Origin: Tolypeutes matacus
Lineage: Eukaryota > Chordata > Mammalia > Cingulata > Chlamyphoridae
Direction: 5' to 3'
Length of the DNA: 64,000 nucleotides
Assembly (NCBI GenBank): GCA_026826555.1
Contig: JAKSZT010054396.1
Span: 20,828,887-20,892,886, forward strand
How positions within the stretch are numbered: the first letter of the stretch is position 1; every line of letters begins with the position of its first letter. Shown in pieces: positions 55,085 to 64,000 of this stretch. A program made the position numbers and the translations under genes. The notes beneath the pieces were generated by a model, which ran no database searches, was not told the origin of the DNA, and was given only the letters and a program-made list of their open reading frames with translations.

Positions 55085-56560
55085 TTTCTCAACAAATATT
55101 TCCTGAGCACGTACTATATGCCAGGACCTGTGGTAATAGGTGGTATAAAGTGGTGAGCAAAATCTAAGCCTAGAATATAGTGGGGAAGATATACATTAAT
55201 CAAATAATTGTGTTAAGGAATGCATAGTGACAAACCGAGTTAAACACTTTGAAGGATGGTGTCCATTCATTGAAAGTAGACAATACCAAAAGAACTTGAC
55301 TTAGACTGGGGGAGGGGAAGGAGTCAGGGAAACCTTGCCTGAGAAGATGACCTTTGAGTTGAGATTTGACTGATGAAGATGGTGGGGCAAGAGTTCTAAA
55401 GCAAGAGAGAATGAACAGAGAGTTGAAATACATAGAACAAGTTGGGGTTGGGGTACAGGGGCTGAAATGGAAAGGTTGGCTGGGTCCAAACCATACAGGA
55501 TGTTGTAGAATGTGCTAACAATTTTGGTCCTTATCACAAGGGCAGTGGAGAGTCACTGACACATTTTAAATAAGGGGTAAACATGACCAGATTCATGGTC
55601 TGAAAAAATTATTCTAACTTCATTGTGGATAATGGATTGAAGAGGAACTGGAATGGATTTAGAGAGAATGATGGGACGCCCAGGCAAGAGGTGGTGTTGG
55701 CTTCAATTTAGTGCACAGTAGCAACAATGGAGAAAAGTGAACAGATTTGAGTGATATTTAGATAAAATTGAATAGACTTGGTACTGGATTTACTGTAGAA
55801 GGTGGGGAAGACAAAGAGGTCAAGGCTGAGCCTACAGTCTCTGGTTTTTTTTTTTTTTTTTAAAGATTTTATTTATTTATTCATTTATCCCCGCCTTGCT
55901 GCTTGTGCTCACTGGGCCAGCCAACCACGCCGTGCGGGCGGGCCTGCCCTCACCAGGAGGCCCCGGGGCCTCCCATATGGTAAACGGGAGCCCCACTGAC
56001 CGAGCCACAGCCGCTTCCCAAGCAGTCTCTGGTTTAAACTACATTTTGGCTGGTGGTGCCATTTGCCTCTCATTTGCATGAGAAGACCAGAACGGAGTCT
56101 GGATCATGGGCAGTTTGAACTTGAGGTGCCTTTTAGATACCCAGGTGGAAATGCTGAATAGGTGCCTGTATAGGTCTGGAGCTCAGAGGAGAGGTCTGTA
56201 CTAGAGATATAAATGTGGAGGTCACTGGTATTAAGAACAGTGAGGATTTAATGGAGTGAGATAAGGGGTAAATGGAAGAGGAAGTAGGAGAGAAACGAGG
56301 AAATTCACCGTGATGCCTGGGTAGAGAGGAATAGCCCTGTGCGGGAGACTGAAATGGAACAGCCAGAAAAGTGTAGTCTCAGAATCAATGGACGAAAGTG
56401 TTTTAAGAAGGATAGAATGATCAACAGTATCAATATCTGCTGAGAGAGCAAGAGAATTGAGACTGAAATGTGTACATTGGATTCAGCAACATGGCAAGTG
56501 ATGGGAAAGATTTGAGCATGTTTAAATATCAGTGAGAAACATCTTCTTGGGAGGAAGAGG
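55085..56560 (+). repeat. Ancient mammalian repeat, split by a SINE
   Basis: TCAACAAATATTTCCTGAGC, TATATGCCAGGACCTGTGG, CAGGGAAACCTTGCCTGAGA, GACCTTTGAGTTGAGATTTG, then after the SINE GGTGCCTTTTAGATACCCAG and TCTGGAGCTCAGAGGAGAGG keep the order of a long old repeat that also occurs at 11480-12065. Family not named. Confidence 0.55.
55848..56022 (-). mobile_element. Long-form DAS-SINE lacking its B box
   Basis: In sense: GGGAAGCGGCTGTGGCTCGG, CCATATGGGAGGCCCCGGGG, then directly CCTCCTGGTGAGGGC; the 13-base stretch that holds the B box in the copy at 60277-60458 is absent. The AAGATTTTATTTATTTATTC-type tail is present. CAGTCTCTGGTTT is duplicated at 55835-55847 and 56023-56035. Confidence 0.93.
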
Positions 56561-57734
56561 CCACTTATATACAGAAGAAAGAGATGAGTTTTACTCCGTG
56601 ACTTGCTCCAGCCTTATCCCAATTGCCTAAATGCTTTGAGCTATTCTGTGCAATGTTAGACAATTCAGAGGATCTCTCTAAACTGTATTTTATCTTGTAT
56701 AAAATGAAAATAGTAATACTGCTACATCACATTGGATTGTTAGGAAGATTATAATAAGACAATAGGTGATCAGACTCTAAACTATAAAATGGGATTAAAA
56801 GATTAGCAATTCTTATTTCCCTTATCCTATGATAAGCTAAAGTTTACCTTTCCTATGTATTCTTCCTTCATTTCCCTGCCAGTTATCTTATCTGTGGCTA
56901 ATAATGACTTATTATGCTGCTACTCCTAGATATCAGCCTTCTATAGGCTTAATGAGAATGCATAGAGAGAGGTTCTCAAAATCCCATTGTGTGTAGCATG
57001 GCCAACCAGCACCTGGAAATAATTTTGAGCAAGGATTTTTTTTTTTTTTTTTGCATACCTCAAATTATATCAGCAGACAACTACCTTCTTCACCCACTCA
57101 AGAAGGACTGATTGTTTGGTAATAAAAAGAATGTCACTTTCTCTTCTCCCAGAATCCAATCATCCAAGCTTGCAAGGATTTCAGGAGGTTTTGTTTTATT
57201 TTTGAACCAAAGGAGTCATTTAGAAAAATAAGGCAAGAATGCCATCTTGGGGTTTCTGCTGACAGCACAGTATACCTGAGCAGCAGATGGAAAAGGAATG
57301 TGTTCCTAGAGGTAGTTCAGTGTCACTACAGCAGGGCACTTAGATCCTGAAGTGCTTTTTCCAGTTGGCTAAATTTAACTCCTGGAATCCTACAATTAAA
57401 CAAATTTAAAAGTCAGGCTAATTCACATCATTTGGGTTTTGACCTTTTCAATATATTGAGTTTCTAGCTACGTCACTCCCAGATTTTCCCTACCCAAAGA
57501 TGAATCTTATCTGTTCATAATCTGCTTGACAAGATTCTGACTCAGAGTTTGACGGCCTTTTGATAGTTTCCTTACCCATCTTTTCTGCTTATCTCAGCAT
57601 AAACTAAAAGAAGTGGTAACAGAATTGATTTGGGTTTTTTAATTTTATTTTGGGGAGAACGGGGTTTATTGGCTTAATAGACCCAGCTAAAGGCATAGCA
57701 TGATTCCTTGGTGGAGGTGAATCTCATTACTTAA
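56561..57734. other. Single-copy DNA, no gene seen
   Basis: Contains a T run at 57038-57053. No recognised repeat or long frame. Confidence 0.45.
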
Positions 57735-58395
57735 TAAGACATCTTTTACTCTCCAGTTCATTGTACTCACCCAGGACAACTAACGAGGAGGTGATGATGG
57801 ACAACCACCATACCAAGGAACCAAGAGTCTACAACTGCAAGCAAGAGAGTCCCATCCATCAGCCGTATGGGACTGAAGGCCCCTCTCAATTAGAGGTGAA
57901 GTGGACATCACCATCCCAGAATTCTCAGGTTTGGGGAATGAACTATGGACTAGAGTGGACTTACTAGTATTCTACTATAGACTTATTGTGATTCTAGCAA
58001 TGACAGAACTTATATCATTGATGTGGAGGCAGTGGCCACTGGAGGTTCTGAGGGGAGGGAGAGGGAAAACAGGTGTAATACAGGGGCACTTTTGGGACTT
58101 AGGAATTGTCCTGAATGACATTGCAATGAAAGATACAGGCCATTATATATCTTGCTATAAACTACAGAATTGTGTGGGAGAGAGTGTAAACTATAATGTA
58201 AACTATAATCCGTGCTCCAAAATGTGTTCATCAATTGCAATGAATGTTCACACTAATGAAGGATATTGTTAATGTGGGTAAATATGGGTGGTGTGGGGAG
58301 CAGGGCATATGGGAATCCCCTATATATTGTTATGTAACATTTATGTAATCTAAATATATATATTTTTTAAATAAAAAATTATTTTTTAAAAAAGA
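57735..58395 (+). mobile_element. 5'-truncated L1 3'UTR end with A-rich tail
   Basis: ACTCTCCAGTTCATTGTACT, then AGGACAACTAACGAGGAGG, then TGTGTGGGAGAGAGTG, CATATGGGAATCCCCTAT and an A-rich tail from 58350 match the distal 3'UTR of the long-3'UTR L1 subfamily. Open frames at 57761-58272 are in UTR and are not genes. Confidence 0.82.
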
Positions 58396-59144
58396 CACCT
58401 TTATAATCTTCATACTTGCTTTTCAGTCAGAGTTTTATTTTTTAAGTTTATTTTGTACATTTAATAATTGAAAATATAAACAATAATTAATAAAAAGAAA
58501 ACACAGTTGAATAAATACATACATTTCTCAATTAAATGTACTGGATACATATAAATTTTTTTAAAATTATACAATATGTTACACAATATATTTGGTTCAT
58601 AGTAATACAATCATACAATATTTGCCCTTTTGTGTCTGGCTTGCTTTGCTTATCATAATGTCCTCCAGGTTCATCCATGTTGTTATATGCTTTATAACTT
58701 CATTTCTTCTTACAGCTGCATAATATTCCATTGTGTGAATACACCATAGTTTGTTTATCCATTCATCAGTTGATGGACACCTGGGTTGTTTCCAACTTTT
58801 GGCAATGGTGAATAATGTTGCTATGAACATCGGTGTGCAGATGTCTGTTCGTGTCACTGCTCTCAGTTCTTCTGGGTATATACCCAGTAGTGGTATTGCA
58901 GGGTCACATGGCAAGTCTATATTCAACTTCTTTAGGAACTGCCAAACAGTCCTCCATAGTGGTTGTACCATTCTGCATTCCCACCAACAGTGAAGAAGTG
59001 TTCCTATCCCTCCACATCTTCTCCAACACTTGTAGTTCTCTGTCTTTTTACTAGTGGCCATTCTGATAGTTGTAAATGATATCTCATTGTAGTGTTGATT
59101 TGCATTTCCCTAATCATTAGTGATGTTGAGCATTTTTTCATGTG

Positions 59145-59175
<31 letters not shown>

Positions 59176-59691
59176 TGTATTTCTTCTTTGGACAAATGTC
59201 TATTTAAGTCTTTTGCCCATTTTTTAATTGGGTCTTTATCTTTTTATTGTTGAGTTGTAACATATCTTTATATATCCTAGATATTAAACCCTTATCTGAC
59301 ATGTGATTTCCAAATGTTTTCTCCCATTGAGTCAGTTGCCTTCTCACCCTTTAGACAAAGTCCTGGGAGGTGCAAAAGTGTTTAATTTTGAGGAGGTCCC
59401 ATTTATCTACTTTTTTCTTTTTTTGCAGCACATGCTTTGGATGTAAGGTCCAAGAAACCACCACCTACTACAATGTCTTTAAGATGTTTCCCTACAATTT
59501 CTTCTAGTACTTTCATGGTCCTGGCTTTTATAGTTAGGTCTTTGATCCATTTTGAGTTGATTCTTGTATAGGGACTCAGATAGGGGTCCTTTCATTCTTT
59601 TGTTATAGATATCCAGTTCTCCCAGCACCATTTGTTGAAGAGATTGTTTTGTTCTGTTAACATGGACTTCGTAAGCTTGTCAAAAAACAAT

Positions 59692-60058
59692 TGACGGAAG
59701 TGGATGTGGTTCAAGCAACTGGGTTCCCACCTACCACATTGGAGGCCCTGGGTTTGGTTCCCAGTGCCTCCTGAAGAAGGAAAGCTGGTGCACTCTGCAG
59801 GTGTGGCAAGCTGGCATAGCAGAATGATGCAACAAAGAGGCAAAGAGGAAAGGCAATGAGGGACACAACAAACCAGGGAGCTGAGGTGGCTCAAGTGATT
59901 GAGTGCCTCTCTCCCACATGGAAGGTCCTGGGTTCGGTTTCTGGTGCCTCCTAAAGAGAAGATGAATGGACACAGAGAGCACACAGCAAATGGACACAGA
60001 GAGCAGACAGTGACCACAAACGAGGGTGGGGGGAATAAATAAATAAAACAAATCTTAA
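59692..60058 (+). mobile_element. Dimeric DAS-SINE (two tRNA-like units)
   Basis: Unit 1 starts GACGGAAGTGGATGTGGTTC with B box GGTTTGGTTCCCAG; unit 2 starts near 59878 GGAGCTGAGGTGGCTCAAGT with B box GGGTTCGGTTTCTGG. A linker with AAGCTGGTGCACTCTGCAGG joins them, and an A-rich tail (AATAAATAAATAAAACAAAT) ends it. AAAAAACAAT is duplicated at 59682-59691 and 60059-60068. The only SINE here on the plus strand. Confidence 0.88.
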
Positions 60059-60276
60059 AAAAAACAATAGATGAGGGTTTATTTCTGGATTCTCAATTCT
60101 ATTTCACTAATCGATGTGTCTATCTTTATGCCAGTACCATGCTGTTTTGACCACTGTAGCTTTGTAGTAGGTTTCAAAGTCAGGCAGTGAAATTTCTCCC
60201 ACGTCATTCTTCTTTAGAATGCTTTTGGCTATTCAGGTGCAACTTCCCTTCCAAATGAATTTGGTAATTGCCTTTT

Positions 60277-60458
60277 TTTTTTTTTTAAGATTTTATTTAT
60301 TTATTCATTTATCCCCCCCTTGCTGCTTGTGCTCGCTGGGTCAGCTAACCATGCCGTGCGGGCGGGCTTGCCTTCACCAGGAGGCCCCGGGAACCGAACC
60401 CGGGGCCTCCCATATGGTAAACGGGAGCCCTACTGATTGAGCCACAGCCGCTTCCCAT
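60277..60458 (-). mobile_element. Long-form DAS-SINE with intact boxes and 13-bp TSD
   Basis: In sense: GGGAAGCGGCTGTGGCTCAA, CCATATGGGAGGCCCCGG, B box GGGTTCGGTTCCCGGGG, then GCACGGCATGGTTAGCTG and a tail with AATAAATGAATAAATAAAAT. GTAATTGCCTTTT is duplicated at 60264-60276 and 60459-60471. Few differences from the copies at 30095 and 55848 make it one of the youngest. Confidence 0.95.
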
Positions 60459-61578
60459 GTAATTGCCTTTTCTAATTCTGTAAAGTAGGCTGTTGGAATT
60501 TTGATTGGTATTGCTTTGAATCTATAAATAAGTTTGAGAAAGAGACATCTTCACAATATTTATTCTTCCAATCCATGAACATGGAATGTCTTGCCATTTG
60601 TTTAGGCCTTTTACATTTCTTTTAGCATTGTTTTGTAGTTTTCTGCATATAAGTCCTGTATTTCTTTGGTTAAATTAATTCTTAAGTATTTGAGTCTTTT
60701 TGTTGCTATTGTAAATTGAATTTCCCCCCTGATTTCCTCCTCAGATTGTTCAGTACTAGTGTACAAAAACATTACTGATTTTTGTGTGTTGATCTTGTAT
60801 ACTGCCACTTTGCTGAACTCTTTTATTAGCTCAAGTAGCTTTATCGTGGATACTTCAGGATTTCTAAGTACAGGATCATGTCATCCACAAACGTGAGAGT
60901 TTTACTTCCTCTTTTCCTAGTTGGATGCCTTTAATTTTTTGTTTCTTTTCTAATTGCCCTAGATAGACCTTCTAGTACAATGTGGAATAACAATGGTGTC
61001 AGTGGGCATCCTTGTCTTGCTCCCAATCTTAGAGGGAAAGCTTTCAACTTTTCCCCATTGAGTATGATGTTGGTTATGGGTTTTTCATATATGCCTTTTA
61101 TCATATTGAGGAATTTTCTTTCTTTCTTTTGAAGTGCTTTTTAACAAAAAAAGGACGCTGGATTTTGTTGAATACCTTTTCTGCATCGATTGAGATGATC
61201 ATGTGGTTTTTTCCCTCCAATTTGACGTTGATTGATTTTCTTATGTTGAACCAGCCTTGCATACCAGGAATAAATCCCACTTGGTCGTGATGTATAAGTC
61301 TTTTGATATGCTGTTGGATTTGATTTGCAAGTATTTTGTTGAGAATTTTTGCATCTATGTTAAGAGAGATTGGTCTGTAATTTTCTTTTCTTGTAGAATT
61401 TTTATCTGGATTTGGTGTTAGGGTGATGTTGACTTTGTAAAACGTATTGGGTAATTTTTCCCTCCTCTTCAATTTTTTGGAAGAGTTTAAACAGGATTGG
61501 TGATTTTTCTTGAAATCCTTGGTAGAATTCACCTATGAAGCCATTTGGTCCTGGACTTTTCTTTGCTGGGAGATTTTT

Positions 61579-62011
61579 TTTTTTTTTTAGGATTTATTTT
61601 TATTTATTTATTTCCCCCCTCCCCCATTATTTTGCGCTCACTGTCTGCTCTTTGTGTGTTCTTCTGTGTCTGCTTGTCTTGCCTTTAGGCGGCACTGGGA
61701 ACTGATCCTGGGACCTTCCGAAGTGGGAGAGAGGCACTCAATCTCTTGTGCCACCTCAGCTCCCTGGTCTCCTGTGTCTCTTATTGTCTCTCCTCTGTGT
61801 CTCTTTTTGTTGCATCATCTTGCTGCGCCAGCTTTCTGCATGGGCCAGGACTCCTGTCTCATCCAGCACTCCTGCGTGGAACAGCACTCCGCGTGGGCCA
61901 GCTCTCCACTCAGGCCAGCTCGCCTTTCACCAGGAGGCCCTGGGAATCGAACCCTAGACCTCCTATATGGTAGATGGGAGCCCAATCACTTGAACCATAT
62001 CCATTTCCCCA
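61579..62011 (-). mobile_element. Dimeric DAS-SINE inserted in L1 ORF2
   Basis: In sense it starts GGGGAAATGGATATGGTTCA, has B box GGGTTCGATTCCCAGGG, a middle GC-rich linker, then a second unit (GGGAGCTGAGGTGGCACAAG) with B-box-like GGATCAGTTCCCAGTG and a T run at its plus-strand left end. GGGAGATTTTT is duplicated at 61568-61578 and 62012-62022. Open frames on the plus strand (61654-62082) lie in the SINE and are not genes. Confidence 0.9.
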
Positions 62012-63449
62012 GGGAGATTTTTGATGACGGATTCAATCTCTTTAAATATGATTGGTTTGTTAAGTTCTTGTATTTCTTGTAGCATCAGTGTAGGTTGTTG
62101 GTGTATTTCTATGAATTCGTCCATTTCATCTAGGTTTTCTAGTTTGTTGGCTTACAGTTTTTCATAATATCCTCTTGTGATTCTTTTTATTTCTGTGGGG
62201 TCAGTTGTAACTTCCCCCCTTTCATTTCTAGTTGTACTTATTTGCATCTTCTTTCTTTTATTCTTTGTTAGTCTAGCAAGGGGTTTGTCAATTTTATTGA
62301 TCTTCTCAAAGAACCAATGTTTGGTTTTGTTGATTTTCTCTATTGTTTTTTTTGTTCTCAATTTCATTTATTTCTGCTCTAATCTTTATTATTTATTTCC
62401 TTCTGCTTGCTCTGGGATTGGTTTGCTGTTCTTTTTCTAGTTTCTCTAGTTGTTCAGTTACATCTTTGAGTTTAATTCTTCTTTTTTAACATAGGCATTT
62501 AAGGCTATAAATTTCCTTCCCAAGACTGCCTTCGCTGTATCCCATAGGTTTTGATAAGTTGTGTTCTCGTTTTCACTTCTCTCAACAGGATTACTGATTT
62601 CACTTGCAATTTCTTCTTTGACCCACTGATTATTTAGGAGAGTGTTGTTCAGCCTCCACACATTTGTGAATTTACCTTTTTCCTATTATTTCCAGTTTCA
62701 TTCTATTATGATATGAGAAGGTGCTTTGTATAATTTCAACCTTTTTATATTTATTAAGAGCTGCATTGTACCCTAACGTGTTCTATCCTGGAGAAAGATC
62801 AATGGGCATTTGAGAAGAATGTACAACCTGCTGAGTTTCGTTGCAGTGTTCTATATATATCTGTTAGGTCTAGTTCATTTATCATATTGTTCAAGTTCTC
62901 GGTTTCCTTGTTGATCTTCTGTCTAGTTGCTCTCTCTAATGATGTGAGTGGTATGTTGACGTCTCCAGTGATTACTATAGAGGTGTCTATTTCTCCCTTC
63001 AGTTTTGCCAGAGTTTATCTCGTGTATTTTGGGGTACCCTGGTTAGGGGCATAGATATTTATTACTGTTATATATTCCTGGTGGATTGTCCCTTTTATTA
63101 ATATATAATGGCCTTCTGTATCTCTTATAACTTTTTTGCATTAAAAGTTTGTTTTGTCTGATATTAGTATAGCTGCTTCCCCTGCTCTTTTTTGGTTACT
63201 ATTTGCATGGAGTATCTTTTTCCATCCTTTCACTTTTAACTGGTTTGTATCCCTGGGTCTAAGGTGAGTTTCTTGTAAGCAGCATATGGATGGCTCATGT
63301 TTTTTTATCCATTCTGTCAGCTGTATCTTTTGATTGGGGAGTTTAATCCATTCATATTCAATGATATTACTGTAAATGCATTATTTACTTCCACCATTTT
63401 ATTCTTTGGTTTTCTTATGTCGTACCATATTTTTGTCTGTCTTTTTACT

Positions 63450-64000
63450 CTTTTGGTTATCCTTTCTCTATTCTTTCTTCTATACTTTCCTCCAGGCCTC
63501 TCTCTCCTCTCTTTTTATTTCTGGTTTTTAAGACTTCCTTTATTATTTCCTGTAAAAGTGGATTCTTTTTTGCAAACTCTCTTAGTTTCTGTTTGTTTTG
63601 AATATTTTATACTCACCTTCATATCTGAAGGACAATTTTGTGGATAAAGAATTCTCAGCTGGCAGTTTTTCTCTTTCAGTTTCCTAATTGTATCATACCA
63701 CTGTCTTCTCACCTCCATTGTTTCTGAAGAGAAATCTGCACTAAGTCTTATTGGACATCCCTTGTATGTGATGGTTTGCTTCTCCCTTGCTGCTCTGAGA
63801 ATTTTCTCTTTATCTTTGACATTTGTATGTGTCTCGGAATAGGTTTTTTCAGATTTACTCTGATTGGGGTATAGTGCGCTCCTTGGACATGTAAGTTCAT
63901 TTCTTTCATAAGAGTTGGGAAATTTTCAGCTATTATTACCTCAACTACTCTTTCTGCCCCTTTCCCCCTTCTCTTCTCCTTCTGGAACTCCCATGACATG
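63450..64000 (-). pseudogene. L1 ORF1 C-terminal part (cut by window edge)
   Basis: Pieces at 63515-63718 (MEVRRQWYDTIRKLKEKNCQ, then LRILYPQNCPSD) and 63748-63999 (MSWEFQKEKRRGKGAER, then NFPTLMKEMNLHVQGA). The first is the C-terminal domain, the second the RRM-side linker. They are in different frames. Confidence 0.8.

Larger units (their letters stand above)
58597..63330 (-). pseudogene. L1 ORF2, nearly complete but frameshifted
   Basis: The C-terminal 154 residues are open at 58597-59061: [54 protein letters not shown]. The first Cys region is CWRRCGG. RT pieces are at 60611-60808 (RLKYLRINLTKEIQDLYAEN) and 61101-61532 ([34 protein letters not shown]). At the catalytic site the sequence reads FVDDMIL after a frame break, where other copies have FADDMIL. 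Endonuclease sequence runs about 62600-63330. Three SINEs interrupt it. Confidence 0.85.
58430..64000 (-). mobile_element. L1 with short 3'UTR, running off the right edge
   Basis: Minus strand: short 3'UTR (58430-58596), ORF2 C-terminus, RT, endonuclease and most of ORF1, interrupted by three DAS-SINEs (59692, 60277, 61579). The short 3'UTR and the end sequence place it in the same group as the copy at 5239-6062. The 5' end is beyond the window. Confidence 0.87.

Noticed and set aside
61654..62082. 142-residue plus-strand frame
   Set aside because: Antisense to a dimeric DAS-SINE with target duplications.

Overview
This window is mammalian nuclear DNA with no host protein-coding gene that I can support. 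It carries many copies of a tRNA-derived SINE with a conserved core, read in sense as a tRNA-like A box, a CCATATGGGAGG block, a GGTTCGGTTCCCGGG B box and an A-rich tail. I recognise this as the DAS-SINE family of armadillos, so the source is most likely Dasypus (Xenarthra). The L1 elements belong to matching lineage-specific subfamilies. The name rests on recognition, not on a database search.

Layout. 1-9290: an L1 3' end, then a near full-length minus-strand L1 carrying a DAS-SINE, a solo LTR with CCCTC duplications and a 2.0 kb L1 insertion that looks like a 3' transduction; older L1/HAL1-like sequence follows. 9290-13870: mostly single-copy DNA with MIR, L2, microsatellites and one exon-like stretch. 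13870-21890: stacked L1 copies, including one with a twin-priming 5' inversion (16895-21238), and two MaLR-like LTRs. 21890-28430: mostly single-copy DNA with ancient L2, L1M, MIR and hAT remnants. 28430-33000: minus-strand L1 copies, one internally deleted. 33000-38880: single-copy DNA with old L1, MER5-like, MIR, a poly(A)-only insertion and a 60-bp perfect repeat. 38885-49200: a plus-strand L1 broken up by L1 3'UTR sequence and by the youngest L1 in the window (40276-44037). 49200-57735: mostly single-copy DNA with MIR, L2 and L1M remnants and one TSD-flanked SINE. 57735-64000: an L1 3' end and then a minus-strand L1 holding three DAS-SINEs, which runs off the right edge.

How the parts work together. 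L1 supplied the reverse transcriptase and endonuclease. The DAS-SINEs, which end in A-rich tails and have 10-14 bp target-site duplications, almost certainly used that machinery. The nesting orders events in time: SINEs and LTRs inside L1s are younger than their hosts. The only long intact retrotransposon reading frame is the 381-residue ORF2 C-terminus at 40293-41438; every other L1 frame is broken.

I found no previously undescribed functional system. The features most worth a second look are the 3' transduction, two SINEs at the same L1 position, the 60-bp perfect repeat, the poly(A)-only insertion, the unusually long target-site duplication of the youngest L1, and a possible retropseudogene tail at 49200. 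Boundaries of ancient repeats are approximate.
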